64,000 nt of DNA. It comes from Ottowia flava (GTDB lineage Bacteria; Pseudomonadota; Gammaproteobacteria; Burkholderiales; Burkholderiaceae_C). Positions 9,798 to 20,502 of the stretch are shown here, piece by piece (positions within the stretch are counted from its first letter, which is position 1; the number at the start of each line of letters is the position of its first letter). The notes below the pieces were generated by a model, which saw only the letters and a list, made by a program, of their open reading frames with translations, searched no databases and was not told where the DNA came from. The stretch lies in assembly GCF_042680565.1 (NCBI RefSeq), contig NZ_JBHUEJ010000008.1:62001-126000 (forward strand). Reading direction: 5' to 3'. The translations under genes and the position numbers were made by a program.

Positions 9798-11099
9798 ATG
9801 ACATCTTCTCGCTCAGACTCCCCGCTTTCCCCCAACTGGCAACGCCGCGGTCTGGTGACCGCCATCGCCGCTGCCCCTTTCACCCCTGCATTGGCGCAGT
9901 TTCGCGTCGAAGTTTCGGGCGTCGGCCTGACCCAATTGCCGATCGCGCTGGTGCCGTTCCGGGGCGAAGAAGCCTCGCCGCAGAAGATCAGCGCCATTAT
10001 TCGCGCGGATCTGGAGCGTTCAGGTCAGTTCCGCTCGGTAGACACCTCGGGCCAGTCGATGGATGAAACCATGCGGCCGGATATGTCGGTTTGGCGTCAG
10101 CGCACCGCCGACGCGTTGGCCGGCGGCAGCGTCACGCGCCTGCCGGACGGGCGCTGGGACGTGCGCTTTCGCCTGTGGGACGTGGTCAAGGGCCAGGACC
10201 TGGGCGGGCAGGGCTACGTCGTGCCGCAGGCCGACCTGCGCCTGGCTGCGCACAAGATTGCCGACTACATCTACGAAAAGCTGACGGGCGAAAAAGGCGT
10301 GTTTTCCACGCGGCTGGCCTACGTCACCAAGGCCGGTAGCCGCTACACGCTGTGGGTGGCCGATTCGGACGGTGAAAACGCGCAGGCTGCCTTGGGCAGC
10401 CCAGAGCCGATCATTTCCCCGACCTGGTCACCCAACGGCTCGCAACTGGCGTATGTGTCGTTCGAGTCGCGCAAGCCCGTCATCTACGTGCACGATGTGT
10501 CCACCGGGCGCCGCCGTTTGCTGGCGAACTTCCGCGGCTCCAACTCGGCCCCCGCCTGGTCGCCCGATGGCCGCAGTCTGGCTGTGACGCTGTCGCGCGA
10601 TGGCGGCTCGCAGTTGTACATCATCAGCGCGAGTGGGGGCGAGCCGCGCCGTCTGACGCAATCGCAAAGCATCGATACCGAGCCGACTTTCTCACCCGAT
10701 GGCAGCTCGATCTACTTCGTGAGCGACCGCGGCGGCGCGCCACAGATCTACCGCATGTCGGCCGGCGGCGGCGCAGCGCAGCGCGTGACCTTCAGCGGCA
10801 GCTACAACGTGTCGCCCTCGATCAGCCCGGACGGCCGTTGGCTGGCTTATGTCAGCCGCACGGGCGGCTTCAAGCTACAGGTCATGGAACTGGCTTCGGG
10901 CAATGTGACGTCGGTGACCGATACTTCCGACGACGAAAACCCCAGCTTCGCCCCCAACAGCCGACTGATCGTCTATGCCACCCGCCAGGGCGGTCGCGAG
11001 GCGCTGATGACCACCACCGTGGACGGCAAGATCAAGGCGCGCCTGGCAGGCAAGGGCGGTGACATCCGCGAGCCGTCCTGGGGCCCCTTCCAGCGCTGA
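9798..11099 (+). CDS. tolB: Tol-Pal system beta-propeller protein TolB
   Basis: TolB is the periplasmic beta-propeller of the Tol-Pal complex, which pulls in the outer membrane during division. The 433-residue protein has a signal peptide (RRGLVTAIAAAPFTPALAQ), a D1 domain starting FRVEVSGVGLTQLPIALVPF, and repeated blades with SPDGRSLAV, SPDGSSIYFVSDRGG and SPDGRWLAYVSR. The ATG at 9798 was picked because the signal peptide begins there. Nearly 200 bp separate it from the divergent msbA, room for a promoter. tolQ, tolR and tolA are not upstream as they often are, so they must lie elsewhere. pal follows after 58 bp. Confidence 0.96.
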   Translation: MTSSRSDSPLSPNWQRRGLVTAIAAAPFTPALAQFRVEVSGVGLTQLPIALVPFRGEEASPQKISAIIRADLERSGQFRSVDTSGQSMDETMRPDMSVWRQRTADALAGGSVTRLPDGRWDVRFRLWDVVKGQDLGGQGYVVPQADLRLAAHKIADYIYEKLTGEKGVFSTRLAYVTKAGSRYTLWVADSDGENAQAALGSPEPIISPTWSPNGSQLAYVSFESRKPVIYVHDVSTGRRRLLANFRGSNSAPAWSPDGRSLAVTLSRDGGSQLYIISASGGEPRRLTQSQSIDTEPTFSPDGSSIYFVSDRGGAPQIYRMSAGGGAAQRVTFSGSYNVSPSISPDGRWLAYVSRTGGFKLQVMELASGNVTSVTDTSDDENPSFAPNSRLIVYATRQGGREALMTTTVDGKIKARLAGKGGDIREPSWGPFQR

Positions 11100-11157
11100 C
11101 CCGGAGCCGGGCATCCGCATTTTCCCCTCTCGTTTTTTTGAATCAGGAGTATTCGAC

Positions 11158-11691
11158 ATGATGAAGCGTTATTTGATGGTGGCCGCCTTGGCCATGGTTC
11201 TTGCGGGTTGCGGTTCGAACGTCAAGCTGGATCCACCTATCCAGGGTTCGGACACTTCGGCCACGACCGGCACTGGCGGTGCGGACAGCCAAGGGGCTGG
11301 TCAGAGCACCGTCACGCAGGTTCAGGCTGGCCAATCGGGTGCCGATGCAGCAGGCCCGGCTGGCGTGGATCGCACGATCTATTTCGACTACGACAGCTTT
11401 ACGGTCAAGCCGGAGTACCAGGGCGTCGTGGACCAGCATGCGCGTTTCCTGCAGGCCAACAAGGGCCGCAGCGTATCGCTGGAAGGCAATACCGACGAGC
11501 GCGGCAGCCGCGAATACAACCTCGCGCTTGGCCAGAAGCGTGCCGAAGCGGTGCGCCGTGCGCTCACGCTGGTGGGCGCGAGCGACGCACAGATCGAGGC
11601 AGTGAGTTTCGGCGAGGAAAAGCCGGCGGCTCAGGGCAGTTCTGAAGATGCCTACGCCAAGAACCGCCGCGTCGAAATTCGTTACCGTTGA
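11158..11691 (+). CDS. pal: peptidoglycan-associated lipoprotein Pal
   Basis: Pal is the outer-membrane lipoprotein that ties the Tol system to peptidoglycan. The 177 residues start MMKRYLMVAALAMVLAGCGS, with lipobox LAGC and acylated Cys at 18. The OmpA-like domain covers the second half, with IYFDYDSFTVKPEYQ and the peptidoglycan-binding GNTDERGSREYNLALGQKRA. An AGGAG site eight bases before the ATG at 11158 supports the start. It sits between tolB and cpoB in the normal order. A linker of about 50 residues rich in Gly, Thr and Gln separates the lipid anchor from the domain. Confidence 0.97.
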   Translation: MMKRYLMVAALAMVLAGCGSNVKLDPPIQGSDTSATTGTGGADSQGAGQSTVTQVQAGQSGADAAGPAGVDRTIYFDYDSFTVKPEYQGVVDQHARFLQANKGRSVSLEGNTDERGSREYNLALGQKRAEAVRRALTLVGASDAQIEAVSFGEEKPAAQGSSEDAYAKNRRVEIRYR

Positions 11692-11699
11692 ACAGCCCG

Positions 11700-12485
11700 A
11701 TGATGCGCATGAACTCCCTTCGCGCGGCCGTGCTGGCCTTGTGCTGTGTGGCTGGTCAGGGTGCGCAGGCGCAGTTGTTTGGTGACGACCAGGCGCGCCA
11801 GGCGATTCTGGATCTGCGCCAGCGCTTCGATCAGTCCATCGCGGCGCAGAACCGCCTGGTTGAGGAAAACGCGCAGATGCGCCGCAGCATGCTGGATCTG
11901 CAGCAGCAGATCGAATCGCTGCGCGGTGACTTGGCCCGCTCTCGTGGCCAGGAAGAACAGCTCACGCGCGACATCTCGGAGTTGAAGAAAGCCCAGGTGG
12001 AGAGCCAGCGCGCGCTGGACGAGCGTGTGCGCAAGATCGAGACGGCGCCGGGCATTGGAGCCGAGGCCGGTAACGGCAACGGCACCATGCCGCTGCCCGG
12101 GGAGGGCTCCGCCAACGAAAAGCAGGACTACGAGGCGGCGCTGGCCCAGTTCCGTGCAGGTGATTTCACAGGTGCGCAGTCGGGATTCGCCAGCTTCATA
12201 AAGCGCTATCCGCGCAGCGCATTGGCCCCTTCCGCGCTGTTGTGGCTGGGCAATGCGCAGTACGCCACGCGCAACTACAAGGAAGCCATCACCAACTTCC
12301 GGTCCTTGCTGACGGCCGCGCCCAATCACCAGCGTGCGCCTGAGGCGATGTTGTCGATCGCGAATTGCCAGATCGAGTTGAAGGACACGCGCGCAGCGCG
12401 GGCCACCCTGGAATCGCTGCTCAAGACCTATCCCCAGTCTGAGGCGGCACAGGCGGGCAAGGAACGCCTCGCGCGCCTGAAATAA
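11700..12485 (+). CDS. cpoB: cell division coordinator CpoB (YbgF)
   Basis: CpoB links peptidoglycan synthesis by PBP1B with Tol-Pal action at the septum. The 261-residue protein has a signal peptide (AVLALCCVAGQGAQAQ), a coiled coil over residues about 30-105 (repeated QQQIESLRGDLAR pattern) and C-terminal TPR repeats (DYEAALAQFRAGDFTGAQ, then LWLGNAQYATRNYKEAI). I chose the ATG at 11700; a TTG at 11688 overlapping the pal stop is in frame and would add four residues. It ends the tolB-pal-cpoB transcript, followed by a hairpin terminator at 12574. Confidence 0.93.
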   Translation: MMRMNSLRAAVLALCCVAGQGAQAQLFGDDQARQAILDLRQRFDQSIAAQNRLVEENAQMRRSMLDLQQQIESLRGDLARSRGQEEQLTRDISELKKAQVESQRALDERVRKIETAPGIGAEAGNGNGTMPLPGEGSANEKQDYEAALAQFRAGDFTGAQSGFASFIKRYPRSALAPSALLWLGNAQYATRNYKEAITNFRSLLTAAPNHQRAPEAMLSIANCQIELKDTRAARATLESLLKTYPQSEAAQAGKERLARLK

Positions 12486-12573
12486 CGGCGGGTGGGCGTG
12501 CGCCGCTGCGGGCGGCGCGAGTCCCCTGTATCTGCTTCACGGCGCGGCAGCCTGTCCTGGCGTTCAAGCCAAG

Positions 12574-12607
12574 TCCCCGATCTTTCCAGCGAAGGATCGG
12601 GGATTTT
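12574..12607 (+). terminator. rho-independent terminator after cpoB
   Basis: A perfect nine-base stem TCCCCGATC/GATCGGGGA with a 12-base loop is followed by TTTT. It lies 90 bp after the cpoB stop and ends the tolB-pal-cpoB unit. Confidence 0.8.
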
Positions 12608-12610
12608 CGC

Positions 12611-12616
12611 TATAAT
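12611..12616 (+). promoter_or_regulatory. -10 box of the rpsF operon promoter
   Basis: A perfect TATAAT stands right after the cpoB terminator and 92 bp before the rpsF ATG. No good -35 box is seen 16-18 bases upstream, where the terminator hairpin lies. The leader between this box and rpsF is about 85 nt, long enough for autoregulation by a ribosomal protein, but I see no proven structure. Confidence 0.45.
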
Positions 12617-12708
12617 GTTGGGTTCCCTTGCCGCACCTCGTCATGACGCCGGGGGCGGCTTTCATCTCGGTCTGCGCTCAGCAGGCCGCTCATCCACAAG
12701 GAGAGTCA

Positions 12709-13077
12709 ATGCGTCACTATGAAATCATTCTGCTGATTCACCCGGATCAGAGTGAACAGGTTCCGGCCATGCTGGAGCGCTACAAGGGCATGATCACCGC
12801 CGGTGGCGGCAAGATCCATCGCCAAGAAGACTGGGGCCGCCGTCAGCTGGCCTACCAGATCAACAAGTTGGCCAAGGCCCACTACCTGTGCCTGAACATC
12901 GAAGCCGACCAGGCCGTGATGAGCGAACTGGAGCACGCTTTCAAGTTCAACGACGCGGTACTGCGCCACCTGACTGTGCTGCGCAAAAAGGCCGATACCG
13001 GCCCATCCTCGATGATGAAGACCGTCGAGCGCGAAGAGGCCCGCAAGGCCCAGCAAGCGGAAGCCACCAGCAACTGA
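12709..13077 (+). CDS. rpsF: 30S ribosomal protein S6
   Basis: S6 binds S18 on the 30S platform. The 122 residues begin MRHYEIILLIHPDQSEQVPAM and contain DWGRRQLAYQINKLAKAHYL, the classic S6 core. An AAGGAG site lies six bases before the ATG at 12709. It opens the rpsF-priB-rpsR-rplI operon found in most proteobacteria. The C-terminus (EEARKAQQAEATSN) is a short charged tail. Confidence 0.98.
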   Translation: MRHYEIILLIHPDQSEQVPAMLERYKGMITAGGGKIHRQEDWGRRQLAYQINKLAKAHYLCLNIEADQAVMSELEHAFKFNDAVLRHLTVLRKKADTGPSSMMKTVEREEARKAQQAEATSN

Positions 13078-13104
13078 TATTCCGCGTGACGTGGGGGCCG
13101 TGCC

Positions 13105-13425
13105 ATGGCCAACCTGACCCGCCTCGCCGCTGTCATTGCCGAATCGAGCGCACTGCGCTTCACGCCCGCCGGCTTGCCGGCGCTGGATCTGAGGCTCGAA
13201 CACGAGTCACAGGTCGAAGAGGCGGGAAGCATGCGGTCGGTCAAGCTGGTGCTCAAGGCGGTCGCCATCGGCGCCATCGCAGAGCGGCTTGCCCGGCAGT
13301 CGATGGGCAGTCACTGGCAGTTCAGCGGTTTTCTGGCCAGCCCGCGCAACGCGAAATCGGTGGTACTTCACATCCAGGATTTTCAGCAAGATCAGATTCA
13401 AGGAGCCTCACATGGCCACGTTTAA
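13105..13425 (+). CDS. priB: primosomal replication protein N
   Basis: PriB is a single-strand DNA-binding OB-fold protein that helps PriA load DnaB at stalled forks. The 106 residues begin MANLTRLAAVIAESSALRFT and include HWQFSGFLASPRNAKSVVLH, typical of beta-proteobacterial PriB. It lies between rpsF and rpsR, its standard place, and its 3' end overlaps rpsR by 14 bases. The replicative helicase dnaB follows in the next unit. Confidence 0.94.
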   Translation: MANLTRLAAVIAESSALRFTPAGLPALDLRLEHESQVEEAGSMRSVKLVLKAVAIGAIAERLARQSMGSHWQFSGFLASPRNAKSVVLHIQDFQQDQIQGASHGHV

Positions 13426-13693
13426 GAAATTCAACAAGGACAAGCGTCCCAAGCGCAACACGCAATCGCTGCTGTTCAAGCGCAAGCGCTTCTGCCGTTT
13501 CACGGTCGCCGGTGTCGAAGAAATCGACTACAAGGACGTCGACCAGCTGCGCGATTTCATCAGCGAGAACGGCCGCATCGTGCCCGCCCGCCTGACTGGC
13601 ACGCGTGCCATCTACCAGCGTCAGCTGAACACGGCCATCAAGCGTGCGCGCTTCCTGGCCCTGCTGCCGTATACCGACCAGCACCGCGTCTGA
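13412..13693 (+). CDS. rpsR: 30S ribosomal protein S18
   Basis: S18 pairs with S6 on the small subunit. The 93 residues begin MATFKKFNKDKRPKRNTQ and contain KRKRFCRFTVAGVEEIDYKD and RQLNTAIKRARFLALLPY, both diagnostic. The ATG at 13412 has an AGGAG site just upstream and lies inside the priB 3' end in another frame. rplI follows 19 bp later. This is the cysteine-bearing (FCRF) version of S18. Confidence 0.98.
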   Translation: MATFKKFNKDKRPKRNTQSLLFKRKRFCRFTVAGVEEIDYKDVDQLRDFISENGRIVPARLTGTRAIYQRQLNTAIKRARFLALLPYTDQHRV

Positions 13694-13712
13694 GTCTGAA
13701 GGAGCCAATACC

Positions 13713-14165
13713 ATGCAAGTCATTCTTCTGGACAAGCTCGTCAACCTGGGCAACCTGGGCGACGTCGTCAAGGTCAAGGACGGTTACGCCCGCAACTTCC
13801 TGATCCCCACGGGCCGCGCCCGTCGCGCCACCGAAGCCGCCAAAGCCGAGTTCGAAGCACGCCGTGCCGAACTCGAGAAGCAGGCCGCCGAGAAGCTGGC
13901 TGCTGCTCAGGCTATGGGCGAGAAGCTTAACGGCCAGACCATCAAGCTGACGCAGAAAGCCGGCGTCGACGGCCGCCTGTTCGGCTCGGTCACCAACCAC
14001 GACATCGCCGACGAGCTGAAAAAGCAAGGCTTCGACGTGCACAAGTCGCAGATCCGCCTGCCCAACGGCCCGATCAAGGTCGTGGGCGACAGCACGATCC
14101 TGGTGGCCCTGCACACCGACGTGGAGTCCGAGATCACCGTCGCGGTCTACGGCGAAACCGCCTGA
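13713..14165 (+). CDS. rplI: 50S ribosomal protein L9
   Basis: L9 is the two-domain protein at the base of the L1 stalk. The 150 residues begin MQVILLDKLVNLGNLGDVV, followed by KVKDGYARNFLIPTGRA, then the long connecting helix (EAAKAEFEARRAELEKQAAEK) and the C-terminal domain (VDGRLFGSVTNHDIADELKK). An AAGGAG site precedes the ATG at 13713. It ends the ribosomal operon; a terminator follows at 14190. Confidence 0.98.
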   Translation: MQVILLDKLVNLGNLGDVVKVKDGYARNFLIPTGRARRATEAAKAEFEARRAELEKQAAEKLAAAQAMGEKLNGQTIKLTQKAGVDGRLFGSVTNHDIADELKKQGFDVHKSQIRLPNGPIKVVGDSTILVALHTDVESEITVAVYGETA

Positions 14166-14189
14166 CGCCCAAGCGCCACTGGCGCTGAC

Positions 14190-14223
14190 AAGCCGCCCGC
14201 TGCAAGGCGTGGCGGCTTTGTTG
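14190..14223 (+). terminator. terminator after rplI
   Basis: An eight-base stem AAGCCGCC/GGCGGCTT with a 13-base loop is followed by TGTTGTTT. It lies 25 bp after the rplI stop and separates the ribosomal operon from dnaB. Confidence 0.7.
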
Positions 14224-14349
14224 TTTCTGATCCCTGGCTGTGCACAGGCCATGGGCACTTGCCCCAAGCCGCTGCACCGCTTGTCCACAGACTTGTCCCG
14301 TGACGCCGGCGCCGCTTCGGCGTAGCATGGTGCGAGAGTTTTTTGGCCC

Positions 14350-15765
14350 ATGTCTTCCGTCTTCCCCTCCAGTTTTCCCGACCTTGGTGACGACGCGCCG
14401 CTCGACCGGCAGGTCGCCCAGCTGCGCATCCCACCGCATTCCATCGAAGCCGAATCCAGCGTGCTGGGCGGCCTGTTGCTCGACAACGGGGCGTGGGACC
14501 GCGTGGGCGACGTGCTGATCGACAGCGACTTCTACCGCTACGAGCACCGGCTGGTCTACGCGGCCGTGGCCAAGCTGGTGAACGAGAGCAAGCCTGCCGA
14601 CGTCATCACCGTCAACGAGGAGTTGCAGCGCCAGGGCAAGGCCGATGAGGTGGGTGGGCTGACGTACCTCAACGCGCTGGCGCAGTACGTGCCCAGCGCC
14701 GCCAACATCCGCCGCTATGCCGAGTTGGTGCGCGAGCGCTCCATCCTGCGCAAGCTGGTGTCGGCCAGCGACGAGATCGCCACCAGCGCCTTCAACCCGC
14801 AGGGCAAGGCGGTGGACAAGATCCTGGACGAGGCCGAATCCAAGATCTTCCACATTGGCGAGGAAGGCTCGCGCATGAAGCAGGGCTTCCAGTCGATGGA
14901 CAGCCTGGTCGTCAGCCTGCTAGACCGCGTGCAGGAGATGGCGGACAACCCCAACGACGTGACGGGCGTGCCCACCGGCTTCTACGACCTGGACCGCATG
15001 ACGGCCGGCCTGCAGGGTGGCGATCTGGTGGTGCTGGCCGCGCGCCCATCGATGGGCAAGACCGCGTTCGCCATCAACATCGCCGAGCACGTTGCGCTGA
15101 ACGAGGGCCTGCCGGTCGCGGTGTTTTCGATGGAAATGGGCGCGTCCCAGCTGGCGGTGCGTATCGTCGGCTCCATCGGGCGCATCGACCAGGGCCACCT
15201 GCGCACCGGCAAGCTGACCGATGAGGAATGGCCGCGGCTGACCGAAGCCATCGAACGCCTGCGCACCGTCAGCCTGCACATCGATGAAACGCCGGGCCTG
15301 ACGCCCAGCGAGTTGCGCGCCAACGCGCGGCGCCTGGCGCGCCAGTGCGGCAAGCTCGGCCTGATCGTGGTGGACTACCTGCAGCTCATGAGCGGCAGCA
15401 GCTCCGACGGTGAGAACCGTGCGACCGAGCTCGGCGAAATCTCGCGAGGCCTGAAGGCGCTGGCCAAGGAACTGCAATGCCCGGTGATCGCGCTGTCGCA
15501 GCTCAACCGAAGCGTGGAGCAGCGCACCGACAAGCGCCCCATGATGAGCGACCTGCGTGAATCGGGCGCCATCGAGCAGGACGCGGACATCATCATGTTC
15601 ATCTACCGCGACGACTACTACAACAAGGATTCGCGCGAGCCGGGCGTCGCCGAGATCATCATCGGCAAGCAACGAAACGGCCCGACGGGTACCGTGAAGC
15701 TGTCGTTCCTGAAGCCGCTGACGCGTTTCGAAAGCATGCCGCAGGGCATGTGCGACGATTACTGA
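14350..15765 (+). CDS. dnaB: replicative DNA helicase DnaB
   Basis: DnaB is the hexameric 5'-3' helicase of the replication fork. The 471-residue protein has the N-terminal scaffold domain (LRIPPHSIEAESSVLGGLLLD) and a RecA-like domain with Walker A ARPSMGKTAFA (Lys 237), Walker B LGLIVVDYLQLM and the DnaB motif SGAIEQDADIIMFIYRDDYY. No intein or insertion interrupts it. It is a single gene between two terminators, the next one shared with the convergent aminotransferase. Length agrees with the family. Confidence 0.98.
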   Translation: MSSVFPSSFPDLGDDAPLDRQVAQLRIPPHSIEAESSVLGGLLLDNGAWDRVGDVLIDSDFYRYEHRLVYAAVAKLVNESKPADVITVNEELQRQGKADEVGGLTYLNALAQYVPSAANIRRYAELVRERSILRKLVSASDEIATSAFNPQGKAVDKILDEAESKIFHIGEEGSRMKQGFQSMDSLVVSLLDRVQEMADNPNDVTGVPTGFYDLDRMTAGLQGGDLVVLAARPSMGKTAFAINIAEHVALNEGLPVAVFSMEMGASQLAVRIVGSIGRIDQGHLRTGKLTDEEWPRLTEAIERLRTVSLHIDETPGLTPSELRANARRLARQCGKLGLIVVDYLQLMSGSSSDGENRATELGEISRGLKALAKELQCPVIALSQLNRSVEQRTDKRPMMSDLRESGAIEQDADIIMFIYRDDYYNKDSREPGVAEIIIGKQRNGPTGTVKLSFLKPLTRFESMPQGMCDDY

Positions 15766-15824
15766 TTTTCAAGAGAAATAGGCCTCTAGCCCTACAACCA
15801 CCTGCGCAAGAAGCTATCAAATAC
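15764..15824. repeat. dispersed repeat copy after dnaB
   Basis: Begins GATTTTCAAGAGAAATAGGC and ends GCGCAAGAAGCTATCAAATA. It overlaps the dnaB stop by two bases and lies just before the convergent terminator. Confidence 0.8.
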
Positions 15825-15829
15825 AAAGC

Positions 15830-15857
15830 AAAAGAGCGTCCGGGGACGCTCTTTTTT
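15830..15857. terminator. terminator between convergent dnaB and aminotransferase
   Basis: A near-perfect hairpin AAAAGAGCGTCC/GGACGCTCTTTT is followed by six T on the plus strand and preceded by A-rich sequence for the minus strand, so it can act in both directions. Confidence 0.8.
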
Positions 15858-15885
15858 GTGGGTGCTTTGCGCGCCCAGCGCTGCC

Positions 15886-17082
15886 TTACATCACCTTGGC
15901 AATTGACGCGCAGACGTAGTCGATGTTCTTGTCGTTCAGCGCGGCCACGCACATGCGGCCGCTGTCGGTGCCGTACACGCCGAACTCATTGCGCAGGCGC
16001 ACCATCTGGTCCTTGGACAGGCCCGAGTAGCTGAACATGCCGATCTGCGTCGTGATGAAGCCCATGTCCTGCTTCACGCCCGCGGCCTTCAGGCCCTCGA
16101 CCAGCTTCTGGCGCATGGCCTTGATGCGGGTGCGCATGGCGCCCAGTTCCTGCTCCCACTGCGCGCGCAGCTTGTCGTCTTCCAGCACCAGCGCGACCAC
16201 GGCGCCGCCGTGCGTGGGCGGGTTGGAGTAGTTGGTGCGGATCATGATCTTCAGCTGGCTCAGCACCTTGGCCGCTTCTTCCTTGCTGGCGCAGACCACC
16301 GACAGGGCGCCCACGCGCTCGCCGTACAGGCTGAAGCTCTTGCTGAACGAGGTCGACACGAGGAAGTCCATGCCGGTGGCCACGAACTTGCCCACCACGG
16401 CGCCGTCTTCGGCGATGCCGTTGGCAAAGCCCTGGTAAGCCATGTCGAGAAAGGGCGTCAGCTGGCCGGCCTTGACCACTTCAATCACCTGGTCCCATTG
16501 CGCGGGCGTGATGTCGTAGCCTGTGGGGTTATGGCAGCAGGCGTGCAGCACGACCACGGTGCCGGGCGCGGCGGCCTTCAGGTCGGCCAGCATGCCGTCG
16601 AAGTCCAGGCTGCGCGTGCCGGCGTTGTAGTAGCGGTAGGTCTCGACCTTGAAGCCCGCCTGCGTGAACAGGGCGCGGTGGTTCTCCCAGCTGGGGTCGC
16701 TGATCAGCACCTTGGCGTTCGGGTTCAGGTGGCGCAGGAAGTCGGCGCCGATTTTCAGGCCGCCCGTGCCGCCCAGACCCTGCACGGTGGCGATGCGGCC
16801 GGCCTTGTAGACGTCGGATTCGGCGCCGAAGACCAGCTTCTTGACGGCGTTGTCGTAAGCGGCGATGCCGTCGATAGGCAGGTAGCCGCGCGGCTTGGGG
16901 CTGTCCATCAGCGCTTTTTCTGCCGCCTGCACGCACTGCAGCAGAGGCAGCTTGCCGTTTTCGTCGAAGTACACACCCACACCCAGGTTGACCTTGTTGG
17001 GGTTGGTGTCGGCGGCAAATTGCTCGTTCAGACCCAGGATGGGGTCACGCGGTGCCATTTCGACGGCGGAGAAAAGGGACAT
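15886..17082 (-). CDS. aromatic/aspartate aminotransferase (class I, PLP-dependent)
   Basis: This enzyme moves an amino group between aspartate, tyrosine or phenylalanine and 2-oxoglutarate. The 398 residues begin MSLFSAVEMAPRDPILGLNE, the AspC/TyrB N-terminus, and include VVLHACCHNPTGYD and the pyridoxal lysine in STSFSKSFSLYGERVG. The start at 17082 gives the family length; upstream extension into 17409 is not conserved sequence. Whether it is better called AspC or TyrB cannot be told by eye. It is divergent from uvrB across 241 bp, in which I recognise no clear promoter boxes. Confidence 0.92.
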   Translation of the reverse strand: MSLFSAVEMAPRDPILGLNEQFAADTNPNKVNLGVGVYFDENGKLPLLQCVQAAEKALMDSPKPRGYLPIDGIAAYDNAVKKLVFGAESDVYKAGRIATVQGLGGTGGLKIGADFLRHLNPNAKVLISDPSWENHRALFTQAGFKVETYRYYNAGTRSLDFDGMLADLKAAAPGTVVVLHACCHNPTGYDITPAQWDQVIEVVKAGQLTPFLDMAYQGFANGIAEDGAVVGKFVATGMDFLVSTSFSKSFSLYGERVGALSVVCASKEEAAKVLSQLKIMIRTNYSNPPTHGGAVVALVLEDDKLRAQWEQELGAMRTRIKAMRQKLVEGLKAAGVKQDMGFITTQIGMFSYSGLSKDQMVRLRNEFGVYGTDSGRMCVAALNDKNIDYVCASIAKVM

Positions 17083-17323
17083 GGGATGGGCCTGCCTGGA
17101 GAGAAGGGTGGTTAGGGTGAAACCCTCGGATTTTAGGCCTTGATGGCTTTGTCGGCAGCGCCTGGGCGCAAGTGCAGGTTGACCATGCGTGTATGGCCCC
17201 AAGGCGCCGCACTGCTGTGGGCTTTGCCAGAGGCGCTCGCGGCGTGGCCGGCGTGCACACCTTGCCCGCATCGGGTAAGGTGGTCGGCTTGCCCTTCGGC
17301 GACCCGCCCGCATCTGTTCCGCC

Positions 17324-19447
<2,124 letters not shown>

Positions 19448-19537
19448 CCGGTTGGGACAGCGCAGAGCACGTTGTTGTGCCCAGGTGGCGTCGACATGCC
19501 TGCCGTCCAACTGTTGCGGTGCGGATTTTTCTCACAA

Positions 19538-19584
19538 AAAAATAGCTGCCTGCGCAGATTCGGCCTGCGCAGGCAGCTATTTTT
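19538..19584. repeat. head-to-head pair of repeat cores forming a 20-bp perfect hairpin
   Basis: The arms AAAAATAGCTGCCTGCGCAG and CTGCGCAGGCAGCTATTTTT are exact reverse complements around a seven-base loop ATTCGGC. Each arm is the core of the dispersed repeat. The element sits between the convergent uvrB and BON-lipoprotein genes and, with T runs on both strands, should work as a two-way terminator. Confidence 0.9.
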
Positions 19585-19641
19585 AAGGTAAAAATCTGCC
19601 GGCACGCGCTTGCGCGCGAGCGGCGAAGGTCAGCGCGGCGA

Positions 19642-20220
19642 TCAGCCTTTCACGGCCAGGTTGTTGGACACCGACTTCACGCCTTTCACGCCCTTGGCGA
19701 TGGTTTCAGCGCGGTCCTTGGCCGCAGCGTTGGGGGCCGGGCCGTTCAGCGTGACCACACCGTCCTTGGTGTCGACGTTGATGGCCAGAGCGCTCAGGTC
19801 GGGGTCCTTGGCCAAATCGGTTTTCACCGAAGCCGTAATGCCCGCATCGTCCATGACGGCGGCGACCGCACCGGCAGCGGCGCTGGCGCTCGCTGCCAGG
19901 TCCGAGGCACCGGCGCGGATATCGGCGCCCGCTTTCTCGGCGGCGTTTTTGGCATCAGCCGCGGCGTCCTTCATGTCGTTCTTGGCCTCGGTGGCTGCTG
20001 CGCTGGCGTCGGCGGAAGCTTCTTTCGCCGCATCCTTGATGTCCTGACCCGCTTCGGCGGCCTTGGCCTTGGCTTCGTCAGCGGCGGCTTCGGTCTGGGC
20101 GATGCCCGAATCCAGCTTTTCGCCCGGCGTGCGGTCGTCATTCTTGTTGCATGCGGCCAAGCCCACGGCCAGGGCAGCAGCGGCGGCGATCAGGGACAGG
20201 CGATGGATGGTGTCGTTCAT
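19642..20220 (-). CDS. BON-domain lipoprotein with Ala/Lys/Asp-rich linker
   Basis: A 192-residue envelope protein. The signal peptide ends with lipobox LAAC (Cys 23), so it should be lipidated. Residues about 40-125 are a low-complexity stretch of EAAADEAKAKAAE-type units, resembling an LEA or apolipoprotein-like amphipathic helix. The C-terminal 65 residues form a BON domain (ITASVKTDLAKDPDLSALAI, then GVVTLNGPAPN and KGVKSVSNNLAV), the OsmY type that binds phospholipid or other envelope ligands. A GAGAGAGGAAC site precedes the ATG at 20220. Osmotic or envelope stress is the likely context, by family analogy only. Confidence 0.88.
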   Translation of the reverse strand: MNDTIHRLSLIAAAAALAVGLAACNKNDDRTPGEKLDSGIAQTEAAADEAKAKAAEAGQDIKDAAKEASADASAAATEAKNDMKDAAADAKNAAEKAGADIRAGASDLAASASAAAGAVAAVMDDAGITASVKTDLAKDPDLSALAINVDTKDGVVTLNGPAPNAAAKDRAETIAKGVKGVKSVSNNLAVKG

Positions 20221-20502
20221 GAGGTTCCTCTCTCTGTAAAGTATCCATTGACAGGGCGCAATCCATGTGCACCCGACGCTGCCGATTCTGGAGCGCCCGC
20301 CGAGCCCAGCGCGTCGGCGCCCGATGAAACTCGTGTAGGACAAACCGCAACCGGCGCCGTCGCATTGCCTTGCGGGCCGCGGCTGCGCGCAGCCAGCGCC
20401 TCGGGGCCCCTCCGGCGGCGCAAACGGTTCCGCCATGGCACGTTCGGGCCGACTGGAGGCTGATCTGGTGCGCTCCCCTGGTCTTCAAAAGGGATAAACC
20501 CC
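20221..20502. other. gene-free region between BON lipoprotein and iscR
   Basis: This stretch separates two divergent genes. It holds the upstream region of the BON lipoprotein and a very GC-rich middle. Open frames here lack ribosome binding sites and family features; I see no gene. The iscR control region begins at its right end. Confidence 0.5.
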
